NCBI RefSeq assembly: GCF_964204645.1
Contig: NW_027437442.1
Span: forward strand, 1 to 64,000
Direction: 5' to 3'
Length of the DNA: 64,000 nt
Source: Tubulanus polymorphus
Lineage: Eukaryota; Nemertea; Palaeonemertea; Tubulaniformes; Tubulanidae
Shown here: positions 13,101-24,788 of the stretch, one piece after another
Layout: every line of letters begins with the position of its first letter
Position numbering within the stretch: the first letter of the stretch is position 1
The notes under the pieces: generated by a model
What the model saw: only the letters and a program-made list of their open reading frames with translations
Databases searched by the model: none
What the model was told of the DNA's origin: nothing
Program-made: the position numbers and the translations under genes

Positions 13101-14476
13101 ACTATACTGGGGTTAGACCAATCAACCAAAAAGAGGATTGCTCCGATAATATCCAAATCATCTCATTTTATTTTTTCCATCGAAAACCCGGTAATTAATT
13201 TTTCCTTTCGATCACATGCATCCAGAAAACCCGTTATCGCTGCTTTACAGCTATATTTATTACTTTGTTTTTTTTGGGTAATAATGACGCTCATTCAAGC
13301 ATGAACTTGCGTTGAAAATATTATAATCATCACACGGAGGAAAATGCTCTGATGATCACATTTCAATTCGTATGTGCGATGTGCCTTTTAAGCATTTAGA
13401 AATATCAAAATTATATATATATCATCATAATCATCCAAACCTCATGATTATCTTCGCACTGGATTCATGAGAAACAATGAAAATAAAGATGACCGTAAAA
13501 GGCATATGTCCTAAGGGAGCACCTCAAAATGTCAATAGTTTCATCAATTAGAATAACTGTCTAATTGATTTTATGGCCTACATGGCCATACCCTGGCCAT
13601 ATGCTAAGATAAATGAACATCGGGGGAAGCACGCTTCGCTGATAGGCACATCTGTACACCTTTTCTGAAACTTTTCTTACACCTTTTGTAGGAAAACCTA
13701 GATACGGAATAAAAACAACTTTAAAGCTTGTTTGTTTGTAATAAATCTTTTATATTTTGCGTAATCTCATAAACACAACACCTCGAAATCATTTAAAATA
13801 AAACTATTGTTGGTATATGGTCGTAGTTTCACTGGTGCCACAAGGAGGACCAAGTACTTCATCAAAATAACCCAAACATCGACCCAGTAGAATATACGAA
13901 GACATTAGTTACTACGCATAATGTGAATTATTGATTATTAAACAAAATTGTATTAGGTTTCATTTTAATGAGATGTACATGAAGCGAGTAGGCACGTTGT
14001 CGGTCGTGCCATTAGTTTGTACATATGCGAAATATAAACCGTCTGTAAAAAGTCGTTTAAACGTACCGCAAATATTCCCTCGAACGACGAAAGAAAAACA
14101 TGTTTCTACCATTTTAAATAAGCGATGAATTTTATTCGCTCAGACTCCAGTGTCCACATTAACCCGTCACATAAGTATAACAAGAAAATTAATTTTAATA
14201 AATTATTTGACGGCTGCAAAGAAAAAGTAGAATTTTTGGGATAAGCTAATGTGGAATTGCAAATTTGAAATCGAAGCTTTGAGAAATGTGGGGATATTAT
14301 GATATTTGGCGATTGGGTAGATGATACCAGTCGTCTTCGACTGTAGTGGTGGTTTTCGTTATTGAAAATCGTCAATGAATAATTAATAACTTGTGACCGA
14401 CTTCATTCCGTTTCCCTCTAAGCTGGTGTACAACTTCATTGCCTCCGTGGTTGGGGAAAGAGCTCGTATGATGTCT
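10151..14476. other. intergenic with low-complexity and dispersed-repeat fragments
   Basis: No supported genes. Notable points are a G run near 12601-12610 and a GGGTTTTC...GAAAACCC hairpin near 12750-12780. An AATAAAGAATTGAATTGAATT tail near 12987-13010 recurs near 14830-14860 and looks like a retroposon 3' end. Confidence 0.4.
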
Positions 14477-14624
14477 CCTTCATCATATTCGTAGAGTAGC
14501 CGTGTTAACCAGGTTTAAAATTAGTAACGAGACGAGTAAATATTGTATAGGTTAACTATTTATTTGCGTGCGTCAAATGAATAGTTAACTTATACAGTAA
14601 TACTCGTCTCGTTACTCCTTCATC
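14477..14624. mobile_element. small insertion carrying a 39-bp-arm hairpin
   Basis: An inverted repeat with arms at about 14523-14561 and 14578-14616 (AGTAACGAGACGAGTA on the outer left, its complement on the outer right) surrounds a loop of about 16 nt. The arms differ at about four positions. The direct repeat CTCCTTCATCA occurs at 14478 and 14614 on either side, consistent with an insertion of about 125 bp that duplicated its target. The superfamily is unknown. Confidence 0.55.
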
Positions 14625-16891
14625 ACAGTGACCTTGGAGCATATCATGTGGCCTAGCCAGCCGGCCCGGCCGGTCCCCGGTTTGGTTCTCATTTACGCTC
14701 GATATCCTCTTGAGTCTGGGTTGAAGACAATTTCATTTAGAATATTATTCTGTATGAATTACGCATGTGTTTTGTATGTTGTATTTTCTTATTTTAAAAT
14801 TTTAAACTTTTTTGGGAATTTTATATGTAATAAAGATCAATCAAGAATTGAATTGAATTGTCGCGTAATACACATGCCATCAGAGGACACGGAGCCGTAT
14901 ATGACAGCTATGCTATTATAAATTGCTATGCTATTATAAATTGCTAGTCTTATGAAACCTGCATACCCATAATATCGAACTAATTTTCTAAAACATTTGA
15001 ATATTGAAATATTATATGTTTACACATTTCTATATTGACCGCTTGTAGCCGCAGATGAAATTCACGCCGGCCCTACACGGATCGTAGATGGCTTCGACAT
15101 TCCACCAGCATCCCCATGTCAGGGTCTTAATTTTATATCAGACTTCCAAATCGTGTATACATCCGCCATTTTGACCGAATATCCGATTTTCTTATCATTT
15201 TGAGTTTTCTTTTCATTTTGCTTCTGAAATAATCATACATCCATTACTATTACAATACGTCTTCCAATGGTATTCAATGCAATATATAGCATTCCGATGT
15301 TCAAATAAAGGTCATTATATAATCACAGGAAGCCATTCAACATCTTTGTCAATAATATTATGCCAAATAGCTTGTATGTGTACACATAGACCTGTGACGT
15401 TTTACACATCGATTTACGGTAGTCGTTTGTAAAATGACGCTGAATGGTTAACATTGTTTAGGTTTCATTATGGTAACGTTTTATAAGGCGTCAAAAAATT
15501 TCATGGTTTTATACTGAGTGCGGTGATCTGTTGTGTACCATAATAATTTCGCATTCGACACTGATAGGTATTTTCTTCGATGCTTCCAACACGTATAGTC
15601 CTCTACACACGCCTCAGTGGCCTTCTATACAATAGTGACATCTGGTGGATATTCATTTGCCACATTGGAATCCCCGATAGATTCGAAGAAGGCATCGCAA
15701 TTTTACCCCAGGTTCGAATTAAGATATATTCGTTTAGTTCTCGTATTGTAAGTAGCAATGCTTTACCTTACACGACACTTTTAATCAGCCGACTTAAACA
15801 AATAAATAGTGTTCATAGAATATATCATTCATAATACCTTCCTTTGATGAGAAAACTTGCAGTTTCTTCTTCTTTTGAAAGAAAGCCGCGTTCTCTCACG
15901 GGTTTTTGTTTATCCGTCTTTTGGCCGCGAATTGAAATCAATCTTAAGCATTCGAACTGAGTGCTATATTTACACCCAAATGAACCGGTTTTCGCGAAAT
16001 CGTTCTTTCTGTCCACGAGCATGTATACTGCATTAATCATATATTGCGTGTATACATTGAGAGCATATTCGACTAAATTTCGAATTAACAGCGCATAGGT
16101 ACAACCAGTGAAACGGATAGAGGCTTCCTACGAGAAAGTAAGGTAAGAAAGTCATTGAGAATAAGCAAAACTTGATTACATTCGTTACCGACACCAATTC
16201 TCAAGATTTTCTAATTCTGGCTCTGCAGTGTTCACCCTCGCGACCGGGCTATTTTCAGAAACCAATCAATGAAGCTGTTAAATCCTGCAAAATTTGACAC
16301 TGATACGGTGCGGGCTACCATACATTACCGGTACTGAAAACTTCTCATAGCAGAATAACAGATTTTAGCATATGCTTTAGTTTAAAGGTGCATTCTAAAA
16401 ATTTGAAACAAAAATGATATAACTTCTCAACATGTGTGTAGTTGTATGTGTTTGTTTGCGTGTTTTGCACAAAATACTATGTAACAAAAAACAAAAGTTC
16501 AATGGTTTGTGAAGAGTGAATTTTGATTTTCCGAAGTCTGTGTTTTGAAATACACGCCACTGTAAACAGAGGAAAAGCAATGTGGTACCACCGTAAAGTG
16601 GATTATTCAGTCGTACTAACGATATTTATCAAAACCTTGCAATAAGAAAAAAGTATACGGTGAGATTTAGTTTCAAAATGAATTCAAACTAGATCTCTTT
16701 CTAAACGATTTTCTATGTCATGTATTAAAGCAACTAAAAGGGAAATCCAATGATTTGTCGAATGGGGATTTTAATTGTCCTAAGATACAAATTGATAAGG
16801 CAGCGTAATATACTGAATGTTACTGTTACTACCAGTGCTCAGGGAACACGGGTTAGATTTGTATGAAGTGAATCAAACAGGAAATAAATGT
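14625..16891. other. intergenic; possible retroposon tail near 14640-14860
   Basis: The segment ending AATAAAGATCAATCAAGAATTGAATTG looks like a LINE or SINE 3' end. The rest shows no supported gene. Confidence 0.35.
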
Positions 16892-17851
16892 TCATTTGAT
16901 TGAAATTCTACAGCAGATCTTTATACAGAAATAATCACGGATTTCACGTTCCAGTAAAAGATATACGTAAAAATTCACGAAGTTACAAACATGGAATAGT
17001 GTGAAAATATCAAATAGAAATTCTCTCTGTTCCGTCGATAGTGTTAAAAATGAAATGATAGTAGGTGGAAGCGTAAACATTGCGAATGCGAGTGAAACTG
17101 TTACAAGCATTATTGTTGTACGTTTTGATTTTGTAGTTTTCTGATCAGATAACACCATTTTTGAACCCCGAAATAAGTGAACGATTATAACAGAGTTTGA
17201 TATGATAATCAAAGTCAACGCTATAAGGTTTCCGTAGCTGACAATTATGGTAAAAACGTTATTTGGTCAAACATCAGAAACCTGTCAGAAAAATGTATCG
17301 CCAGAACAGGTGTCAGGTATAGAACCAGCGCATTCACTGCAGATATTGTCAGTATAGCATATCTCGCGATTCTAGGTGTACAAATCAAACAGGATGTGAC
17401 CGGGAAGAGTACAACTATCACACGTTCTATTGAAATAGCAACTATCAACCACGAACTATTTGCGCCACCAAGCTCCACCAAAAATTCATAGACTTTACAA
17501 TTGATCGCCGAGGTCATCACTGATATGGGAATTATCTTAACGTGAAAGAGAACAGACTGTAAAACCGGCATAAAAGTTAAACGTATGCAGTAAATAGAAT
17601 CACTGAGAGACAAAGCGATCGAATAGCTAGCGTAAGATAAACGGCGGAATCTACCACGTGTCATTATCAGAAAAGTAGCCGAATTCCCAAATACTCCTAA
17701 AAGAAATTAAATAGGCAAACTGACCAATGACAGCATACGGTAGATTCCGGATCTGTTGTCCAAAGACCTGAGAATGATATAACTGATATAAGGTCAGCCG
17801 ATGTGCGTCCGCGTAAGATTCATCATTCACGTAGTATGCATACGTGTACAA
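16892..17851 (-). pseudogene. rhodopsin-class GPCR, frameshifted
   Basis: Three minus-strand frames together give a seven-helix receptor. The N-terminal frame (17851 to about 17705) ends in IGQFAYLI. A one-base shift then continues TM1 as FLLGVFGNSATFLIM with the conserved GN. TM2 has ALSLSDS (Asp2.50). The extracellular Cys before TM3 is in NCKVYEF, and TM3 ends SIERV in place of DRY. TM4 follows. A second one-base shift near 17247, in a run of five A on the plus strand, precedes TM5. The third frame has TM6 (SLAFAMFTLPPTIISF) and TM7 (NFVNFYVYLLLERE, an NPxxY variant). It is most like the peptide/FMRFamide-receptor-like expansions of invertebrates. Both shifts lie at short homopolymers, so sequencing indels are as plausible as true inactivation. 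The first could also be an intron acceptor (TTTCTTTTAG). Confidence 0.8.
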
Positions 17852-18243
17852 TGTAACGCATACGTATGAAATCGGTTTCTTATTTATAGAAACAAGCTCA
17901 TCTTATAGGTTGCATCATATGAAAGAATCGAGTTCCAGCAGTTTAACACAATATTAGACTGAAAGTTTTGTGAAAGCTTATTATTATTACACGAAATATA
18001 AATGTTACTAAATTGAAATGTGTTTTACGATAACTTTTTGAACAGGTAGGAAAGCTTTAACAAAAATTCATTTCGATTCGTTACCAGGGAGACGGAGAGA
18101 GAAAAGGAGAGGGGAGGTGGGAGGGAATGAGAGGAAATGGAGGGAGAGGCGGTATGGTTTCTGTACATTTTAAAGAAGTAGAAGTAATCGCTTCTCAGCC
18201 AATTGTCAACGCGAATTCTATTTACATTTCAGATTCAGCCTCT

Positions 18244-19140
18244 ATGGGTTTGGATAAAGATCTGTTTTTAGGTGAAATACCAGACGATTTAATTTGCTCG
18301 ATATGCGACAAAGTGTTTGCGGAACCGGTTGCGAACTGTTGTCCGCACGTGTTCTGCTCCAGTTGCATCCGACGAAGGCTGAAACTAAAAACCAGCAGAT
18401 TTTGTCCGATTTGCGAAACGCCGCTGAACGCTAAACCAAGCCAGCCACCAGAGGAGTTCAAGTCAAAACTACTCAGTTTGAAATTACGCTGCGTGAACCG
18501 CTGTGGCAGTGTTCACCCTTTATCGGCTCTTGCCGATCATTTGGCGACCGACTGCCCAAATGCACAACTCGAATGCGGGAATAGGATTCGCGGTTGTCTT
18601 CTGAAAATCAAACGGAAGGACTTCGACGCGCACGGACACACGTGTTCGTTCCGGATCGTGAATTGCGATGTATGTGGCATGCGCACTTTGTATTGCGACT
18701 TGTTCACGCATCAGAAACGGAAAAATTGCCTAAGCCAACGACTGCGCTGTGACGTATCCGAGGGTCGACGTTTAACCTCTGCCTCGGTACGCAGGCATTA
18801 TCAAGACCTGACAGCCGCGCAAAACCAGGTCAAAAAATCGGAGAAAAATTACTGGGAAAAAAGGGTTAGAACGGCAGATTTCTACAGCGGTCGGAGGCGT
18901 CCGATATCCCGCCCGTTAACCACGTGGTCGCAGGAGACGCTTCCTATCGGTGACTGGGGCGAACGACCAGACACGGCACGGACGTTCCTGACCAGTCGCC
19001 CGGGTACGAGAGACGCTTCGGAGATAGCTGAACGGCCCCTCACCAAGCCGATGACGTCATCGTTACAGAAATGTACGCGATGTTGTAAAACTGTCCAGAA
19101 CGGTGATCTCGAAAAACGCACGTGTTTTTATCACTGCGGG
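18244..19140 (+). CDS. RING/TRAF-zinc-finger protein (RNF41/RNF151-like), exon 1
   Basis: Likely E3 ubiquitin ligase. The start MGLDKDLFLGEIPDDLICSIC matches the family's MGYD-x-F-x-G start, so I chose ATG 18244. The frame stays open upstream to 18127, and a TTTCAG at 18227-18232 could be a 5'UTR acceptor. Residues about 15-55 form a C3HC4 RING (CSIC, CPHVFC, SSC, CPIC). TRAF-type Cys/His fingers follow at about 75-160 (RCVNRCGSVHPLSALADHL, GCLLKIKRKDFDAH, NCDVCGM). A basic, disordered stretch then leads to a new Cys cluster, KCTRCCKTVQNGDLEKRTCFYHCG. The exon ends exactly there at a good donor (GGG|GTAAGC, 19141) in phase 0. Confidence 0.85.
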
Positions 19141-19587
19141 GTAAGCGATATATGCTTCTTTCTTTGCCACCACCAGCTGGCGCATCTAGAACAAGCCGAG
19201 ACTGTTACACACACAAACTTAATAAAAGTGAATTGAAAGATCCTGGCTGCTTGCCAAAAGTGGCAACCTATGTTGTCTCAGTAGTTGAAGTCATATTGCA
19301 CAAGCGACACCTGGTGGTTCTTCACTTGCTTTCCGTGGAAAGTAGTTGATTATTTAATGTCCGATTGCATCCCTGGCCGATCCTCACTTGCCTAGATTGG
19401 AATGTTCAATTGCCAAAGTAGCCCAAATTCGATCAATCAAAGTAAAAACATCATTCTGTTTCTTCATTTTCATGTCGTCTACAATCCATTCAACAAACAG
19501 CCGGTAAGAAAAATCAAATATGTTTACTCGAAGATCTGATGGCTTCCACGATATAAATATTAGTCGGAACTGGTCTCACACCGGTCG

Positions 19588-19755
19588 TTTCCAACTGGTG
19601 CATAGTTGTCAGAAAAAAAGGCGTAGATTGATCTCAAGTTGTTAGATCGGTTATTAAACTAAAATTCGGTATCTGAATGTTGTTTGGTTATTAGATTGGC
19701 TATAGAACTTAATCAGCTAAGACTGGTCATGGGCCTCGACTGTGGAACATTGCCA
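19588..19755. mobile_element. degraded short inverted-repeat element in the RING gene intron
   Basis: It begins CCAACTGGTGCATAGTTG and ends CTAAGACTGGTCATGGGCCTCGACTGTGGAAC. These resemble the two ends of the better-preserved copy at 37889-38155 (GGTTCCATAGTCATGGCTTAG ... AACTGGTG), so it is probably the same short non-autonomous family. Confidence 0.45.
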
Positions 19756-20709
19756 TCGAAATCTTAATTACGTTTAAAGCCTGAACGATATTTAAATGTG
19801 ATGCTTTATGTTTATTTTTCATACCTATAACGCAGATTCTGAAGTTATTTGTAAGTATGACAATTTTTTATCTCGTCTTCTAGTTATTAATATCGTTAAA
19901 AATATCACAAAAACAGAAAATTTTGATCAACTGGTTTTTTACTTCTATTTTCTATATTTTCGATTGGTCCACGTGCGCTTCTAGAGGGTAAGGACTTCCA
20001 TATTTTAAAATGATTGCATTGTTATTTTTAAATCTAATTTGTTAATTATGTCAATCAATGTTAAACAAAAACGTTCTGAATGTTCTAACATTCGACCAAT
20101 CAAAAGAGTAGCGAGTATTGATTAGCAATCGCAAAAAAAGAATCGTAGGTTCTCCCAGACCAAAACGTTGTCCTTTGAATGACGCCGCACCAAAACAACT
20201 TTAATCTTTTTTTTTATTTTAGCGCAAGAAAACCATAATTTATGTTTCATTATCTGTTTTCTTTTCTTTTATCTATGTTCGGCCGATTATTTCCGTTTAT
20301 TCTAAACAAAAAGGGGGTATGTATAGTTTTGTAGACTATTTGATTCTCTTCTGATTCGTATTTCTTAAAACAGGTTTTAGCTAAAAACCGTTTTGAATAT
20401 TGCTGCCCTCATCGAAAACGATAGTTTCCAATTGCAGCTAAAACCAAGAATTAGAGTTCGACTTTTTTTTTGCTTTAGCCACATAGCTCCATTCTTTAAA
20501 CGATTTTCGAATCAATAATTTTCGAATAAGCATCTAATTTGAATATGAAAACGCCTTAAAATGGGAAAGGCTTCCAATTCCAATTTGCTTAAATTACAGA
20601 AACAATGATCTAAATAGCAAACAATTTCGGAAAGCATCTAATTTAAATATGCAAATAATTTGTTGATACTGTGACAGAATCTGAATGCGTAAGCGATTTC
20701 TTTTTGCAG

Positions 20710-20817
20710 ACTTGCCAAAACTGTGGAGGTCTCGATACTCAACCGGCATGTAAAAGAGGACAGCACCTGTTTGACTCGCTTTCCAGGCCTTCAGGTACAC
20801 CTACCAGCGTCGACTAA
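20710..20817 (+). CDS. RING/TRAF-finger gene, predicted terminal exon
   Basis: A strong acceptor (TTTCTTTTTGCAG, ending 20709) precedes a phase-0 exon encoding 35 residues: TCQNCGGLDTQPACKRGQH and a short tail, then TAA at 20815-20817. The phase matches exon 1, and the Cys/His residues complete the cluster begun there (C-x2-C ... C-x2-H-x-G | C-x2-C-G ... C-x4-H). This supports a single spliced gene of about 334 residues. A further mini-exon between them cannot be excluded because the spacing between the two halves is short. Another possible donor (TCAG|GTACAC) lies inside this exon. Confidence 0.65.
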   Translation, partial: TCQNCGGLDTQPACKRGQHLFDSLSRPSGTPTSVD

Positions 20818-23508
20818 ACGTTTAAAACTGGCACCAACTACTAGTGTCAGACGTTTGAGTAGCAATACAAACGAGGACTCTGTGACTCCGGCAATCGACG
20901 AATCCGCTTGGATCAACCTGGTGTCACAGCCAAAATTTGAACAACGATGCCCGATTTCTTATACGATGTAATCAGCTATATTCGTAATTTCCCCTTAATT
21001 TTCAAAATTAGAAATATTTTTCCATGCATCTTTAATCTTCAAAGTAAAACTTTTTGTTAGGTATCAACAACGCAATTGTCGGGTCGCGGGAGTAGCTTCT
21101 GTGTTGAAAATGAGTGAAATTAAGATGCAAAGAGAAACAGTTTCACAATTTCTAGCATATTTGGTTGGGATGAACATTTTCTTCCTTTCCCCCTCATTTT
21201 GGCCTCAAATAAAATAAGCAATTTTTAGCAATGATTGAATCTTTCGGTATCAATGCTCAAGGCGGATCTTAAGTCACTAAGCAGGGGAGAGGTTCCCTTT
21301 TGATCCGTTTACAGATGGTGTTTGGATTCATTTTAAATATTCTCGATGACTATAGAATGTAATATTCTTTTATTTTGTGAAAACGGAGTGTTTCATAAAG
21401 GTTAACCTATGGAAGTAGCCACGCAAATGCAATTTTAATAGATTTGAAATTTTGGTGGAATTTTTAATTTCATTGGTTGATCGATGAAAAATGAGGTCAT
21501 ATTCGTCACGATACGTGAGCTTTAGGAGGCTATTAGTTCGTGGCTCCTATCGCAAGGGGTTGTACGATATAGGTATTGGGGCTTTATTGGTTTGACTGGT
21601 TGTCGGTGAATTCAGTTCAAGTTTCGATATATTCTAATTCACAATAACTTTACACCAATAGACTTTCAAGATAGTTTCCTTTTTGTTTAATAAGTGATAG
21701 TTCTACTTATTTTGCCTTACTGAAGAAAACGTGTTCCAGTGAAAATTGCGGTTTTCTTGATAAATCCATGTACATAACCTTGTACATCCTGCCAAAACCT
21801 AGAAATGAATCTATTGTTATTATTATCATACTTATTAGATAGATTTATTAACTGCAATTGTTTTTACGTTATATATTCTTACAGATTGATGTATAGTACC
21901 GTTATGTAAGTTTGTGCTGTTACATTAGACAATAAAGGAAATATAAAATGTAAGAACAAGCCAGCGATGATAGTACAGAGAAAGCTGGTGCTTACGTATG
22001 TCACCCTCAACAGTTACAAAATTACTAAAGTAAAAAAAAGATAAATAACATAAAATATCATGGTAATATCATTAGAAATAGTAAAAACATCATGACCAAA
22101 TATATATCTATACCTCAAAGTTAGGGGTAATGCGTAAACGATGATTTTAGATGAAAATAAATAATCTATTGACGTAAATTATTAAATAAAACGTATAAAT
22201 GGTGAATGACAAGGACTTTTCGGGTTAGAAGGTAATTAGTAATTTTCTGATGCTTTTTAAGATTAAAAACAATTAATATTGAACGTACAGATGGTAGGAA
22301 AATGCATTCCAAATACTACTAGGTCCTTGTATCTAATGATTGTACTTTAGAATGAGGAGCATCGTTCTGGAACAGTGTTTGAATTCTGAATATAACTGAT
22401 TCTGTGATCGAGATCATAGGTGATCGAGAGTTGTTCGAGACAAATACTGTGAGCATGTTATTAATATTAGGAACGATACATTTTAAGGGCTAGATATCTA
22501 TTGATTTGACTTTTGCATGATTTAGAAATTCCACATTTCCAGGGGCAGTTACAGAACATCACTAGAAGTTTTCTTTTCGGAAATTTAGAAATTAACAATA
22601 GATATAGAAAATTCAAAAAGATTTTTCGTTTAAAAAAAAGGGTGAAACATTCTCTTGTACAAGCTCACTGTATGTTACTTCGAAGCAGTATTATTTCATT
22701 ATCAATGTATATTGTTTTTTCGTTAATTCTTGAAACATTCGGATGACTTGATAAGAAATTTCTCAATATAGAAGATCGCATGAATTTACTCACATTTTCC
22801 ATTTTTTTATTCGTAAATTAATTTTGGTGCAGTTGAGGTATCGTTCATTCGTGATGAAGATGGTATTATATAACGATCTATGGCTATCGAAATTAAATCG
22901 ACCAGTGATCAGCCGCCGAGTTTGAATGTTTATGTTTATGTCATCGCTATTAGATGATTTAATGCCTATCCGATGAAGACGGTTATTTATTGTATTGTAG
23001 CTAAATTTGATATCGTCGGCAACGCTACTGTGATAATCGGAATTCCGCTATTATCCACCAGGTTCGCGTCGACGCTGGATTTCTTCTAAAATCGATTAAA
23101 ATCGAACAATAATGAAAATCGTGGCATATATGAATTCTAAAGACTTATCAGAGTTTATGCCGATGCGTGATTTGCCCAATTTTAGGTAAGGGAGACCGAA
23201 AATTTAGATCAAAGTTACTTGACAATGAACGAATTTTTATCGAGTGTGTCTGATACCTCAGTTGCGCCATCGGACGGGATAGCTGGTGTGCCGGTTCCCC
23301 ATTGCATTTAGATTCGACATCAGACGCCTGATGATGGTCTCTAGACAGAGTTCAATACGTCGATGTTTTTTAAATTAAAATTGTAAATTTTACTGATAAA
23401 TTCCGAATTTAATTTTTCATTAATTCGTATAAATAATATACTTATTCGACTTTTCATCATGAACATATGAGTCTACAGGTTATTCTAACTTACGTTATTA
23501 ATTGCGGC
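20818..23508. other. intergenic, nothing recognised
   Basis: AT-rich sequence between the RING gene and the convergent hydrolase gene. Short open frames without domain signals; no repeat family identified. Confidence 0.5.
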
Positions 23509-24193
23509 TTACATGTTAAACCAGAAAACTATCGCCGATGCGATTAAGAAACCTTCCAAATGCGAGCGCTGCGCGGCCGAGATATGAAGACTGGTTTTGA
23601 TCGCCACGACTCTTGTCGGGGCCCCGCTCCCGCCGCGGATCTTCATAGGATAGACTGTAGCGATTGAACCCGTTGTCGGCAAGGCTGTCATGTCGGCTAC
23701 ATTTTCAATGGCCCAGATTTTATTTCCGAGAAAAATATGATGCACGGGGAGGGTGGTCGAAGGGCCGATATCAAAGCTCGGCGCGTCTACGCAGACTCCA
23801 ACGATTCTGCGATGCTTAACTAGAAAATCGGCCACCTCAGATGAAAATCCCGGGAAGTGGAAAAGGACGTTGTTATTTTCATCCATAAATTGATCAGCGC
23901 CTGCGTATTTCTTCATTCCTTCGTCGTAAAATCGGGAGGTGCCCGATTCTAGAAATAGGATGGCTCCGTCTGGGATACGACCGTGTTTCGATTCCCAGGC
24001 CAAAACGTCATTCGTCGTCAGGGAGTAGTCTTTGTTCGTAGCCGCCTGCGTACGAACGGAGATTTTCACAGCGGGGCCGATCAGTCGGTAGGTCGGAATT
24101 TCGTCGACGTGCCATCCCCCATAGATGAAATGGGCTGGTGAATCCATATGCGTGCCAACATGCTCCCCGGATTCATAATTTCCGTTTTCGATC
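23509..24193 (-). CDS. cyclase/isatin-hydrolase-like protein, exon 2 (terminal)
   Basis: Metal-dependent hydrolase of the cyclase family (PF04199; includes isatin hydrolase and bacterial kynurenine formamidase). The exon starts after an acceptor ATATTCTAG at 24194-24202 and runs to a TAA at 23509-23511. Directly after the junction it encodes the metal-binding signature HVGTHMDSPAHF, with the H, H, D and H ligands all present. The rest has the family core (GPAVKISV, GRIPDGAILFLESG, FPGFSSEVADFL, IVGVCVDAPSFDIGP, HHIFLGNKIWAIENV). The last 15 residues are hydrophobic, suggesting a membrane or lipid-anchor tail. The first exon is at 28976-29163, on the far side of a LINE. Confidence 0.88.
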
Positions 24194-24369
24194 CTAGAAT
24201 ATTGAATGAATGAATGATTTATTTACTTATAATATGTACAAGATTATATATAAACATAGTTTCTTTGGATATTATTGCATAGATAAATAGACATATATAA
24301 GAAGGACAACCCCAAGCCCTAGGGGCTGAGCCTGATAGGGGGATGCCCTGAGAAAAAAAAATAAACTAA

Positions 24370-24520
24370 GTGATAGATACATATAAAGATAATAATGATA
24401 ATAATACTAATAATAATAACAATAATAATAAAATGGCACACATGGTTATGATTAAATTAAAATGATAATACTAATAACAATAATGATGATAATAACAATA
24501 ATGATGATAATAATAATAAT

Positions 24521-24602
<82 letters not shown>

Positions 24603-24609
24603 ATTAATA

Positions 24610-24689
<80 letters not shown>

Positions 24690-24695
24690 TATAAC
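24370..24695. repeat. (AAT)n and (AATGAT)n microsatellite in the LINE 3'UTR
   Basis: A nearly pure trinucleotide array with a (TAATGA)n segment at 24631-24678. The blocks GGCACACATGGT(T/C)ATGAT occur on both sides (about 24435 and 24701), so a 3'UTR segment was duplicated with the array. Confidence 0.9.
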
Positions 24696-24788
24696 AAACA
24701 AACGGCACACATGGTCATGATAATACTAACAATGATGATAACTATAACAGCAATTCATTATCAATAAATTAGTTTAAAATTGTGGAAG

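Noticed and set aside
24462-24767. Asn-rich open frame
   Set aside because: Translation of an (AAT)n microsatellite.
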